A stretch of 64,000 nucleotides of DNA, taken from contig MSJI02000930.1 in assembly GCA_001931905.2 (NCBI GenBank), positions 1 to 64,000 of the forward strand. Reading direction: 5' to 3'. Shown here in pieces: positions 10,877-22,697 of the stretch. The notes beneath the pieces are model-generated. The model was not told the origin of the DNA. It was given only the letters and a program-made list of their open reading frames with translations, and did no database searches. Origin of the DNA: Cladosporium sp. IMV 00045. Lineage: Eukaryota; Ascomycota; Dothideomycetes; Cladosporiales; Cladosporiaceae. Position 1 is the first letter of the stretch; each line of letters opens with the position of its first letter. The position numbers and the translations under genes were made by a program.

Positions 10877-11322
10877 GGCTGGCTGTGTTGAGTCTTGTTC
10901 TTTGCCTATGCGACGAGCGCAGGAGCTTGTTGTCTACCAAGTGAGGTGAATATTGGGGTATGAGAACAGATAGAAGGAGTTGGTCGCAGTCATCTGATCA
11001 AGCGACGTTGATCATTCACTTGCGCCAGTCTCGGTGCCGTCATATGCCCCGCGAGTCTGGAGAGAGCTTGAGTGTTAAAGCCGAGCGAGCTCTCCCTCTC
11101 TCCCAAACACAACCGCCACAGCAAGCTTCCAAAAAGGGACATGTGCTTCCGCCGTGTAGCAGAGGCCACGTTTGATATAAACATCCCGACAACCACCACT
11201 TCATAGGCGATCCTTCCCACTTACACAATCAATGTCATAAGACTCTTGTAATCCAGGCTAAGTGCCATCATTTCTCTTAACTTCAATCACCAAACCACTC
11301 GATCCAATCGAAGCCATCCAAA
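10877..11322. promoter_or_regulatory. Divergent promoter, vta1 / PDI-like gene
   Basis: A 446-bp spacer between two outward-facing start codons. A TATA-like GATATAAA lies near 11173, about 150 bp upstream of the PDI-like ATG. No experimentally known operator is recognisable. Confidence 0.45.
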
Positions 11323-12933
11323 ATGCATCCCAAACCCTTCCTAGCAGCAGCAGCAACCTCCCTCCTCCTCGCACCCTGCACTCTCGCCGCCGGCCTCTAC
11401 AACAAAGCCTCACCCGTCCTGCAAGTCGGCAGCAGAGACTTCGACTCGCAGATCAAGTCCAGCAACCACACGAGCATCGTTGAATTCTACGCCCCATGGT
11501 GCGGTCACTGCAAGAACCTCGCCCCGGCGTTTGAGAAAGCCGCCAAATCGCTGTCTGGCCTAGCCAAAGTCGCCGCCGTCAATTGCGATGAGGAATCCAA
11601 CAAGCCGCTATGCGGTCAGATGGGCGTGCAGGGTTTCCCGACCCTGAAGATCGTTCGCCCTGGCAAAAAGGCAGGCAAGCCCGCGATCGAGGATTACCAG
11701 GGTGCAAGAAGCGCAAAGGCCATTGTGGAAGCTGTCAAGGATAAGATCCCGAACCATGTCACAAGGCTGAAGGACGGCGAGGTCGACAGTTGGGCGGAGA
11801 AGGAAGGACCCAAGGCCATCCTCTTCTCCGACAAGGGAGTCGTGAACGCGCTCGTCAAGGCTCTAGCCATTGACTTCCTGGGCGTACTCGACGTGGCACA
11901 GATCAGGAACAAGGAGACGCAGGCGGTACAGAAATACGGCATCGACAAGTTCCCCACCCTCGTCCTCCTCCCAGGCGAAGGCAAGGAGCCCGTCAAATAC
12001 GACGGCGAGATGAAGAAAGAGTCCATGCTCGCCTTCCTCTCCCAAGCCGCCTCTCCCAACCCAGACCCGGCACCTAAGAAGTCAAAGGCCGACAAGAAAG
12101 ACAAGAGCAAGAGCAGCAAAGCCTCTTCTTCATTCTCTAAGGCCTCCGCCTCGCACGCCAGCTCCGAAGGCTCCGCCTCTCCCGCTTCGCAAACGGACGA
12201 AATACTCGACGAAGCCTCCAACCCAACCGCCTCGCCCGACCCAAAAGTCAAGCCCGCGCAAAAGCCCATCAACGTCCCAGCAGCCGCGAAACCCATCTCC
12301 ACCCTGCCCGACGGACTCTCCCTGCAGCAGAAATGCCTCAACGACAAAGCCTCCACCTGCATCCTCGCCCTCTTGCCCCCGGCCGAATCTTCCTCTCCAG
12401 AATTCTCCCAGGCAATCACCGCCCTGAGCGAAATCCACCACAAGCACGAATCCGCCAACCGCAAGCTCTTCCCCTTCTACCAACTACCAACTTCCAACTC
12501 GCAAGCCACCGCCCTGCGCACCCTCCTCTCCCTGCCCGCCGACTCCATCGAACTCATCGCCCTCAACGGCAAGCGGGGCTGGTACCGCCACTTCGACTCG
12601 TTGGCCGCAGGCTCTCTCACAACGACCAGCATTGAGACCTGGATCGACGCCATCCGCATGGACGACCTGGCCAAGGCCAAGCTGCCGGACAACATCATCG
12701 TGCCCCGCGACGCTTTGCCTGCGGAGGAAGTCAAGTATGAGGAACCGCCTGCGTCTGGAGCCGCGGGGACGGAGGGCATGCGCGAGCAGCTGAAGAACTC
12801 CATGCCGGAGGGTGTGGACTTTGAGTTCGAGGAGATTGACGATGAGGAGTACGAGAGGATCATGAAGAAGCAGCAGCAGCACGAGGAGAAGAAGCATGAG
12901 GCTGAGGCGGAGGTTGAGCACGATGAGCTTTGA
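11323..12933 (+). CDS. ER protein disulfide-isomerase, MPD1/PDIA6 (P5)-like, HDEL-terminated
   Basis: An intronless 536-residue protein. A signal peptide covers residues 1-22 (hydrophobic AAAATSLLLAPCTLAAG). The catalytic thioredoxin domain has FYAPWCGHCKNLAP with the redox pair Cys60/Cys63 and the cis-Pro region QGFPTLK. A second thioredoxin-like domain (about 125-230) lacks a CxxC; it reads KFPTLVLLPGEG. A Lys/Ser-rich low-complexity linker (about 235-320) leads to a C-terminal P5-like domain (residues about 330-450, with CLNDKASTCILALLP). An acidic tail ends in the ER-retrieval signal HDEL. It should oxidise or isomerise disulfides in the ER lumen. The single active site fits MPD1 better than canonical PDI, while the C-terminal domain recalls P5. 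Confidence 0.9.
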   Translation: MHPKPFLAAAATSLLLAPCTLAAGLYNKASPVLQVGSRDFDSQIKSSNHTSIVEFYAPWCGHCKNLAPAFEKAAKSLSGLAKVAAVNCDEESNKPLCGQMGVQGFPTLKIVRPGKKAGKPAIEDYQGARSAKAIVEAVKDKIPNHVTRLKDGEVDSWAEKEGPKAILFSDKGVVNALVKALAIDFLGVLDVAQIRNKETQAVQKYGIDKFPTLVLLPGEGKEPVKYDGEMKKESMLAFLSQAASPNPDPAPKKSKADKKDKSKSSKASSSFSKASASHASSEGSASPASQTDEILDEASNPTASPDPKVKPAQKPINVPAAAKPISTLPDGLSLQQKCLNDKASTCILALLPPAESSSPEFSQAITALSEIHHKHESANRKLFPFYQLPTSNSQATALRTLLSLPADSIELIALNGKRGWYRHFDSLAAGSLTTTSIETWIDAIRMDDLAKAKLPDNIIVPRDALPAEEVKYEEPPASGAAGTEGMREQLKNSMPEGVDFEFEEIDDEEYERIMKKQQQHEEKKHEAEAEVEHDEL

Positions 12934-13931
12934 TTTTATCGATTTTTGGGTTCGCGAATTCCGTGATGTCGAGCAATCTTGGGCAAGGCTAGTCAGTCTA
13001 CTCTCTGAATGCGATTTCGGTTCGGTTTCGTTTGAGCATTAAGCCAGAAGCAGCACCAGTACCTCAGCACCAGTCCCGAGAAAATCAACCTTCCTTTCCA
13101 GCTACATGATCGAAAGCCCTCAGTCCTCCCAAGTTATAGTCCGAGATTCCACTTGACCCTTTCCGCTCGCCGCCATGTTCAATCCATCAAAGCGTATCTC
13201 GTACGCACAAGATTCGGATTCTCACATCCCAGCAGGAGGCATCACGTGACTTTTTCAGCCCGACGCAGAAATGCGAGGCTAGATCACAAACGAAAACAAA
13301 TGAGAGATGGGGCAAGTAAAGGAAAACCCAAGAAGATATATGATCACAAAAAGAAACTTTCAAAAATTCATTTCAAATACATTCACCCCAAGTCGCCCAA
13401 AAAAAAACCCTTCACCAAACATCCTCCCATTCGAAAAGTCCATCAAGACTTTCATTTCGAATTTCCGTTTTTCGCAACTCCAAGTAACACCATTTTAACA
13501 CCGTTCGTGAAAACGCCAGACTTTTACATAACAGGTCTTGAAACAGAAGAAAAGAAATGATAATGAAGGAAAGCTGGTGTTGTTCCGATTGTGCTTATAG
13601 TAATGTGAAGATGATCTGATCGTGGATTTTCTTCTCCATCGATCGCTTTGCCTCGAATACCACTTCGTGGTGGCATCTTCCTTTTTGGCAATGGATGAGC
13701 CCGGTCGGATCTCTCCCTCTTTCTTATCCCTTCTTTCTACGCCGCGCTGCAAGGCAGGAGGGGAAGAGCAGGACACCGATTTTTTCCTTCTTTAATAAGG
13801 CCGAGTCGGGTCGGGATTCCTTGTATGTAGAGAATCTTTCTTCTCTTTTCTTCAAATATACTGGGCTTTGCTCAAGTTTCTCCCTTGTATGTGAATTGCG
13901 TTCGCTTCTCCATTTGATCTCTTTCCAGAAA
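12934..13931. other. Convergent 3' region, PDI-like and cyclin genes
   Basis: About 1 kb between converging genes. It is A-rich around 13290-13560 and contains reading frames of up to 135 codons with biased, lysine-rich composition and no family likeness. I treat it as UTR and spacer. Confidence 0.4.
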
Positions 13932-16130
13932 TCAAGCGCGCGAGAACACCGCCTGGGGTCCATACAACCCCCCAAACCTCGCCGAAGTATCGCAGCACGT
14001 CCTCTTCTTGCCCTCATTCTTAGTGACGGGCAGACGGGTGGCCTGCGCTTCCTTGCATTGGTAGAGGTCGCGACGGAGCATGGCGCTCGCCTGCGCCGCG
14101 GCAGGGGAAGGCGAGACCATGTCCTCGTCGCTGTGGTCGGAGACGAGGTCGAGCATCTGCACGTCCTCGTCTTCGTCCTCTTCCTGCAGTTGGAAGCGCA
14201 CCTCGTCGTAGAGTTCGTTGCGGCGGTTACCGCGGGTGGAGCGGTGGCGTTTGCGGCTCTTTTCTGCTGCGGCGGGCGCAGAGGTGGGTTGGTAGTGTTG
14301 TTGTTGCTGCTGGGAGTGTTGTTTCGAGTGACGGTGGGGAGCGTGCAGCTTGCGCTGGCTGATGGAGAAATCAGGCGGGCTGAGCTCGGTGATCTCCTCG
14401 TCCTCGCTGATGATGATGGGCTGGGATGGTTGCCCTTGCTCTCCTTGTCGTCTTCCTCCATGACGTCGGCACTCGACAATGGCATGCGCGCGTTTCGTGT
14501 GGTCGCCATGCGAGCCAGGTTGGCTCGCGGCGGCGCCACGCACGAAGCGGCGGAAGACACGGTCGTGACGGACGAAATGGAAGAGGCGCGGGATGAGCGG
14601 GACAGGTCACTGATCATAGACTCTGGGCTCGAGCGCGAGGAAAGAGTGCTGCTGACGGATGGCCTGCGAGATTGATATCTCTCAAGACCCTGGTTGGGGA
14701 ACTCATCACTGACGCAACGGTTGAAACCAGCACGCTGAGCCATAGCCATTGCGGAGCAAATGGAAGGCCTGCGAGGTCCACAAGCATTCACTGCAGGAGT
14801 GCTTGAGGGCATGGATGTAACCGATGGCGTAAGCTGAGGAGTAGGCAAAGGACCCATGCGGGCAAGTGCGGGTGTTGGTGGCGCGATGTTGGGCCTGGGC
14901 TCCAAAAAACGTGGCGGGAAGATCGTTGCAGGAGTAGGTGTGGTCTCTTGCGAGTTGCTGTCCACGTTCATAGCGCTGACTGGAGACTTGACCTGAGCGG
15001 AAGGTGTCGGGCTAGGTCCGCGCAGCTCGGCGCAAGCCGCAGACTCGACGACCGCCTTAGCCATGCGCTCGGGTAAGGGTACGTTATCTAGCTCGGGGGT
15101 GAGCATCGGAACCAGCTTCTTCCAGCACATCTCCTCAACAGCCATGCCTTGGCCAGGAGGAGCGGAAGGAGGCATAGTCTGGTACTTGATGACAACATCA
15201 GTCCAGCGGTCAAAGAGTGGTTTCGCCACGTGGAGCTTCCAGCCGATTTTGGCCAAGAAAGTTCGTTCGTTGGCGTTGATCTCTTTCACAGGCAAGCCGG
15301 ACATCTTACTCCAAGCCTTTGCCGAGTAGTTACGATCTTGCAAGTACTTCGATGCCAGTATAAGCGCAGCGAGGAACATGCGACGCCCGCACATGAGAGC
15401 GCGGTTAGCGGGGCAGCTGCTCGTCTGCTCCATAGTGAAGTCACGCTTGGGCACCCAGGGCTTGATCAAGATCAAATAATAAAGAGCGACCTGCAGAGTC
15501 GAGTAGCTCGTGCGCGAACGCCTGAGCGTTTCTTCAATGTAGGTGCGCAGCGGCAGTACGCTACGCCCGCTGCTGCCCTCGATGGCACTACTAGGCACCA
15601 TGGACAGCGGCCAAATGACCTCGACCATCTGAGTTGCAGAGTCTTCACGGGGAAAAATGTTCTTAGCTTGGCTTCCGGGTTAAGTTCATTATGAGGAAAT
15701 TCTGCTTACCGACAAGATTGTCAACAAAGTTGATTTTGCGATCAGCCTGGCGCACAAGAGGAGGGGGTCTCTGATGCTTAGCCAAAGACGAACGTCTTGG
15801 GTGACGTCGCTGATGCGATGGTACAGAGGTCACGTCGGCATATGAAAGCTGCTGCTGCTGCTGACAGGCCTGTGAGAGCTGAGGTTCGGCAACACATTTA
15901 TGTTGCGACTGTGCCGAGGCACTGTAACGATCCCGGGCATCTTCCTGGCTGCTCCTGAAATCATCAGAGACGGAGCTCGCGATGGAGCTCTGCGCGGAAG
16001 CAGTGTCGGAAAAGATGGAGGTCTGGGATGATGACGCAGATGATGCGATCGAAGGTTCATATGGTCCAGTCCTTTGGGTGTCCAAAGGAATGGGACCTTC
16101 AGTGATCAAGTTTGCGGTAGGCAAGCTCAT
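13932..16130 (-). CDS. Cyclin, Pho85-type (Pcl/Pas1-like), three exons
   Basis: Exons 15710-16130, 14544-15666 and 13932-14451 total 688 codons (687 residues). The start is the ATG at 16130. The cyclin box lies in exons 1-2: FVDNLVAKNIFPREDSATQM across the first junction, then TYIEETLRRSRTSYSTLQVAL, CGRRMFLAALILASKYLQD, NERTFLAKIGWKLHV. Long Ser/Pro-rich N- and C-terminal regions surround it. The C-terminus has an acidic stretch (IISEDEEITELSPPDF, EDEDEDVQML). Known relatives partner the CDK Pho85/PhoA in cell-cycle and morphogenesis control. The second intron (14452-14543, donor GTGCGT, acceptor GGAAG) is inferred because exon 2 read straight on becomes Arg/Ser-rich and unlike protein, whereas the alternative frame is normal. 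The upstream interval is unusually long. Confidence 0.85.
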
Positions 16131-19100
16131 GCTGCGTCGTGATATGCGAGTAGAGTTGTCCAATAGATAAAGTCCGTTCGAGTGTGCCGTGTACTCCGAG
16201 ACGCCTTCCTAATGCTGAAAGACGCTTTAAACTTGCGATAACCCGTCAATCATAAGCAAATATGTCGGCAGGTAATGACAAGTATGTGGGGTATACAGAT
16301 GCTCTGATGGTTGCTAAATGACGAAGCTTCAAAGAGTGTTTCGCGACGACCGATTATTGGCGGTGAAAGACTCTTCGATCCTTCCAGTCAAAGCACGCCC
16401 AAATGTTTCAAGTATGTGATATCTCTTGCTTCCGAGTGGTATGTTTGTTGTTGTTGTACAGCCCGATCGAGAATGCGTAGTGTCCTCAAGAAAGCTGTGA
16501 TCGACAATCGGTTGTTTATTTACCAGGCGCCTTTGATGGCGGAAGCAAAGGACTTGAACATGTTGGAGCGGCTGACTGGAAGGGATTTAGGAGTAAGGTC
16601 AGGGATCATGTCTCGATGTTTGCGTGAGTCGGATCGAGGATGAGTCGTTGCACGGATGAGTCGGTCGATTCGGCGGTGAGTGGAGAGGCTGTCGGTCGAG
16701 GAGGTTTGCGGGGTTGACGGATGGAGTTGTTTGTGGTGTATTAGAGTAAACCAAATAACTTGTGTGGTTGTATCGTCGAAGAGAGTGACAGGGCTGGTAT
16801 TAGGTGACGATCCAGCGATGCTCACCAGATGACAGATCGGGTGGGTCCTCGCAGCTGGCGGGAGCAGTAGGAAAGGGTGGAATGATTATTATAAAGTCAA
16901 GGAGTGGAGGGGGATGTAGTAGTCGATGGGAGTGAAGTCGCTCGGGGGCGAATGACGAACAAAGAGGCGTGGGCAGGTCGGGATGAGTCGAGTGGCGAGT
17001 GTGACTGGGTCGGGAGTGGTCAAAGAGCCAGGCAGAAGGCTGCTGCGGCGGACCTCGCCAAGTTCAGAGAGTGAGAAACAGTATAGGGAGCGTGTCCGGT
17101 GGTCGATCCTGTCGATACGGGCAATCTAAGCGACGCAGACGCGCGCGACAGTGGTATAGAGCATGTTGTGATTGTGTGTTGTGTTATTGTGTTGTGTATT
17201 AAGAGGGGAGATGTTTGTTGAAGTCAGTCAGAGAGAGGAGGGAGAAGCGAAGCCAGCGAGCCAGCCCGTGATGATGCATCAGCAGTAGCGCTGGGACTTG
17301 GAGACTGGAAAACAGGCGGCGGCGGGCGAAGCGTTTCCCCCCAGCCTGAGCCTAAGCAAGCCCAGTCCAGTCATACCCTTTCACTTCGCCACTCCATGCA
17401 CAGACCTCTTTCTCTCTCTGCCTCTGCCTCCCCTCTCCGCCTCTCCTCTCACTTGTCCATGCGAGAGAAGTCTGTTTGGGTTGGTCGATAGCACATCACA
17501 CACAGCGCTATGTCGCGCACTCGCCGCCGCCATCTACGTTGAAGATCGGCTTACATGACACATCTCTACCATGATGTTTGTCTGCTATCACTCGCCACCA
17601 TGAGAGATCTCACTCACTATCCACTTTGATGATATCTCCCATCACCTGTCAAGAATGCCTGCCCTTTCGAGGCCCGCTCTATAAGCGCAATAAACTCCGG
17701 TCCTATTCGCCACTAGACGCAACGTCGTCGTTTGTCCGCTGTTCGACTCACGACTCGAAGACTCACTCATGCTTCTTCACGTTTTTCCATTTCTCGCCAC
17801 AGGAATCATCATGATGATCCATCCATATCTTCACGAACCCTTGGTTGTCACATCTCCAGCCCCTCATCATGATCAAGCCCCAACCGCCAACATCCTTCAT
17901 CCTATCTGACCGAACACGCAAGTGCCAGAGTGACAGAGTGACAGACAGAACCCTCAAAATCGCCAAGTTGCCCCTCCTGCAGCTCATCGCCGTAATGTAT
18001 GAAAGAGCCAATTGGCCTCTTTCGACTGTATATGTACGTACCCGCCACGACAAATCGCACAAAGGCGGGTTCAGCCCATCTGTCCGCCTCGCCACCCGCC
18101 ACCTCACGCGCGCTCGGCGCGCTCGCGCTTTTCGGCAATTGGACTTTGCCAGCCAGCCTTGTCAGCCAGACAAAAGACCGATGGACAAAATCGTCTGTAG
18201 AGCAGTAGCCTTGCCAGGTGGGAAAAGGAAAGAAAAATACTTGCATAGCTATCAAACCACACTCATCAAATACCGCAACATATCTTTCCCTCTCTCTCCA
18301 TACCATCACACCTCAAAACCATCAACAAGAAATATTTCATAAATCATAAAGTAGCACCCCTCCTAGTCCCCCATACCCGCTCCCATCCGCCCCTCCCCGG
18401 CCTCGAGGCAAGCAAGCGCTTCCGCGCCCGCTTGCTGCTGCAAGGACACGCATGGGCGAACTAGTACCACCATGGCAGGTAGGTAAGGTAGAGGGTAGGT
18501 AATAGACCCAGCAGCACAAAACTGCACAAGTTGCACAACCCCAAGGACAGAGCCCGAAGAGCCCGAGCGCCGGCTCTCGGCTTCCTTTGCCCTTGGGAAA
18601 CTTTCTGGGATATGACTCCGCGCGCTCGCGCTCGTGGAGGGATGGCTGATGGGTACGAGGGACCAGGCGTACTGTACTCTGCGCGCAGGGGATGGGTTGT
18701 GTGGTTGTTGTACTCAGTACCGCGGACGTCTAGACGCTAAGAGGCTTGCGCGGGCAACATGAAAGTGTAACGTTAATTGATGGTAAAGATAACGATGCTG
18801 CGCTACACAGCCTCGTAGTGCGCGCGTCTGGGAGACGTCGTCGCATTGCTGCGCGAGGACTCGGGATTGTGCACGAGAATTTCAAGGAATCGCGATGGAC
18901 TCCCAATAATGAATAGTAGTGTATGCGACCGGCCTTCAACGGAAAAGAGACGAAAGAGCGGTATAGGCTGCAACCTACGCCGCCTCGGTAGTTTGGCGAT
19001 TTTCGGACTCCTACTACTACACTAGCAATTGGTGGTGAGTGTGATGTGTTGTACAAATTCTACCCGCTAGGCTTTGACTTTTTTTCCTTTTTCCTTCTTT

Positions 19101-20322
19101 TTCTCCGCCACTACTATAGCACTATTGCACGCTGCTGCCTTGCGCCATCGAACGGAGTGGTGGGTTCATCCAAGATCCGAAGTAAGATGGAGAGTCATGC
19201 GCGATGAAGGAATTGTTCGATCATGATTCATTTCGTCGATTTGCTGGTGATGAACGTGGTTATTGCTGGCTAGTAGGGCTGGCGTGCTCACGTGTGGCGT
19301 TGGTGATGGGGAGATGAGACATCGTCTGTGAGACTAGCCGGACTAGAGATGTATGCGTTGACTTGTGTCACCGCTGCCTGGCGAGTTTGGGCTTGGATGG
19401 AGCCGTGGTATGGTGCTAGGATGGGAAGGATTTCGGATGAGCACGCGACCTGTAGCTTGTATGAGTGATGGATTTGTGGTTTTGGCGAGGTGGGGATGGG
19501 CGTTAGGCTGCAATCAACAACAACTCAAAGTTTAGGAACATGTAGTGACGTGTAGATGGTTTTAAGAGGGATATTTTCTTATTGCTACCTATTCGTTGAG
19601 AAAGTGGTACAAAGTTGATTATACTCGCATGAGGGCGTGGAAAGGGAAGCGCCACGTAGGGTTAGGGTTGGGGTAAGATGAATCGAACAACGCTTGCAAG
19701 AAGTAGCCAAGTTGGCCTAAGAAATGAAAGTCGTCGATTGCCATGATGTATGGGTTTGGTGTGGTGTCTATGTAGCCTGTGCCTTCGTTGATCATGGCCG
19801 ATTCCAAGGAATGTTGGCCGTCAGCCTTACGCAGATATGTGATTGAACATGCTCAGCAAAAGTCTGGTCTGATCAATGTCAATTTCGATTCCCATCTTGT
19901 AATGTCAACGGGCTACCTCCACACATCTTCTCAGGCCGACGTACAATACGATATACTTGGAAACGTAAACACAAACGACTCTTCATCACGGTATCAGGGT
20001 CCATGATACGTGCTTTGGAAATGCATTAACCCTGCAGTGCCTCGAACAAGAACGGTCGTATGTTTCACCATACGATCGATACAAACATTACAACAAGGCT
20101 GCCTTAGGATATATTGGTCCCGCGTGGCACGGTCTGCCTCAATCAATGCCATCTTAAGAGGTCCTAGAGTATTTTGCGCACCGTACGACAAGGCGAACAT
20201 TTTTTCTATTGGCAACCGAAACACGCATGATAACATGAATGGTTATCATTTCCAATCAAGCGCATCAATGATGGTACCAAACTGGCTCTTTGCAGATAGT
20301 ACTGGCTATAATTACAACCTTG
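16131..20322. other. 4.2 kb gene-free interval
   Basis: No reading frame on either strand has a recognisable domain or convincing exon structure. The part nearest 16131 is likely the cyclin promoter and 5' leader. Pyrimidine-rich runs occur near 17400-17460 and 19078-19110. A 101-codon minus-strand frame (16520-16825) ending in SFASAIKGAW was considered but lacks support. No tRNA or transposon termini were recognised. Confidence 0.4.
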
Positions 20323-22697
20323 TCATGCAACAGGATGCTCCTCCAAGCTCAGCTCAAGCATGTCGGTCTCAAGTCCTTTCGCCCCTTCACGTCGCCTTCT
20401 TCCCGCATGTATCTCATCTAAAAGTTCCCTGCAATCGACTGCGATGGGGTCGTCGGCAACGAGAACTCTCTGCCATCTTGCCTTTGCCTCCACTGCTAAT
20501 GTTTCTGCTTCCTCTATTCGACCTTGCGCCAAATATGTCCATGACAAATTGACCTCAGATCTTATCATCTCTGGGTGATTCTCTCCTACCACGCTCTTCA
20601 TTCCCTCCAGCACCTGCAACCCCAGCGTTTCTGCTTCCTCCAATCGACCCTGATCTTTGTACATCAATGCAAAGTCGCCCACAGTTTGGAGCGTCCATAC
20701 ATGACGTTCCCCGAGCGTCTTTCTGTGCGCCGCTAGCACTTCTTCCTGCAGCTGTTCCGCCTCGTCGAAGCGCCATTGTCTTCCGTAGGTGTTTGCCAGA
20801 ATGTTCATAGTGTTTGCTATCAATGGATGCTCAATCGGCAAAACTTCATCTCTGGCCGCTAGAACAGTCATGCTCAGATCTATGGCATCATCCAGTCGTC
20901 CTTGTTCAAATCGCAGTCTGGCTAGCCAATGTATGGCATGTAGGACGGTAGTATCGTTCACAGGCAAAACTTCCCTCCCGATGTTGATGACCTTGTTACA
21001 AAGCTTTTCGGCATCATCAAGACATTGCGACTGCAACAGAATCCTCGCGAGATTAACCATGGAGCCAAGTGTATCTCGATTCTTCTCGCCTAGCATCTTC
21101 GTCTTGAATTCGACGACTTGGGTTTGCAGCTCTCGTGCCTCTTCCATTCTGCCTTCTTCACTCCAAATGAATGCGAAGGTCTCCCATGTATACCAGGGAT
21201 ACGCATCCGCTTCGGCTCCACAGCGGAATCGCAGAAGAGCTGTGTTTGATGGAAGATGGACTATCAAGTGCCGTCGAATGCTTGACGATTCTCCGTACGT
21301 TTTCACAGGAACACAAGCTGCAGTCAAGAAGATGAGGTACCATCGCCAATACTGCTCTCGATCCATCTCAAGACCTGCACGCCACTGCACGAGGCTATGC
21401 ATTGTCACTCCTTTCCATTCATCCTTGACTGGGCGAACGAGTCCGTAACGGAGCAGCACCTTCAGACTTGATCGATATGCGTGATGATCCCATTTTCCCG
21501 CTTCAGTAGTCTCCAAGAGATCATGCAACCAGTCCGGCGCGGTGGCATTCAGTTTGTAGCATGCCCTCCGCAGACCCGAGCTTGCCAGGCGAAACAACTC
21601 TTCTTGCACATTCGCCCGGTCGAATAGCGTCAGGAACTCAAGGAGATGCCTAGCATGTACACCAGGTCGGACTGACTCCGCTTTTCTGACAGAAGAGAGA
21701 CTGGTGTCCCACGCAGTCCAGATCGTCTTACTGTAATCGCCTGCGTTTGCGAAGACTGCATCGCGGGGGAGCTGATTTCGATGGGCTTGATAATCCGAGA
21801 GATATCGTCGGAGAGCCGATTCTAGATCATCGCCATCATCGACATCAATTCGTACGCGTGCGCTCGCAAGATCTACGGCCAGCGGTAGTCGGTCTAAGCA
21901 TTCAACGATGTCTTTCATCAGCTCTCGATGGGTATCGTTCAGGCAAATCGCCTCGGTGTTGAAGAAAGCTGACATCAGACTGATCGCTTCTTCCAGCTCC
22001 ATCGCATCGGCCTTCACGACCTCCATTAAGCCCCCGAGTAGTCGACAAGCTCGTCCGTCCTGGCTCGTCACGATCACAGTGCCTTCTTTCCCTCGGGGAA
22101 CGACACGACCGACCCACGAAGTGTCGTCCGCGTTGTCAACAACAGCCAGCCACTTTTTGCCCTCAGCTCTTCCTTGCAGATCTAGCAAGACTGCACGCAC
22201 AGCGGGTGTATCCTCCAAAGGCTGATCACTCGCTGAAAGGCCAGCAACTAGGCACAGCTTTGCACAGCATTGCTCATAGCTCGATCGCGCAGTTTCTTTG
22301 CTCCGTGCGTCTAGCCAGAAGATCGTGTCGTACTCCTCCTCATGAGTTGCGATGTAGTGCCGCGCGAGCTGCGTTTTGCCCGCACCACCGATACCAACGA
22401 TTGCGACGGCACGTGTTGCTCCAGTCACACGCGGCGCGCATTTCAAGTGCTTGTTCAACTCTTCCGTTAGGTAGGGTCGTTCGGTGTAGGTGGAGACGGC
22501 CGCGGGAAGTACTGAGACGCATCGATTCGGCCGCGCTGTGCTGGATTGTCTGTCATTGCTAATGGAGTCAGTAAAGCAATTAAAGTATGGAGTTTCGCGT
22601 CTTACTTGTAATAGTGGTTGTTGTAAACATCTCCCAAGTGATTCCGACTGTCGCCTCCATTTGTAATCCTGTCGTAGTGCGAAGTCTTCGCGTCCAT
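20323..22697 (-). CDS. NB-ARC/TPR NOD-like receptor (STAND NTPase)
   Basis: Exons 22606-22697 and 20323-22558 are joined across a 47-nt intron (GTAAGA..CATTAG, branch ACTGAC), giving 775 residues from the ATG at 22697. The short N-terminus contains GDSRNHLGDVYNNHYY. The NB-ARC domain has Walker A GIGGAGKTQ (about residues 87-95), Walker B WLAVVDNADD, and GTVIVTSQDGRAC (RNBS-B/sensor-like). A winged-helix region follows (HDLLETTEAGKWDHHAYRSS, shown in part). At least five 42-residue kinesin-light-chain-type TPRs (about 540-750; for example GRLEEAETLGLQVLEGMKSV) form the C-terminal sensor. Fungal STAND proteins of this design are linked to non-self recognition and regulated cell death. The ligand is unknown. 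A longer frame starting upstream at 22839 exists but carries the N-terminus in a frame without family likeness. Confidence 0.88.

Noticed and set aside
13724..14543. Straight extension of the cyclin reading frame to 13724
   Set aside because: After about 14430 this frame becomes Arg/Ser/Thr-rich and crosses the likely 3' UTR. The alternative frame is acidic and protein-like, and the three-exon total is an exact codon multiple.
16520..16825. 101-codon minus-strand frame upstream of the cyclin
   Set aside because: No domain and no exon structure linking it to a gene; could be a uORF, but nothing supports it.
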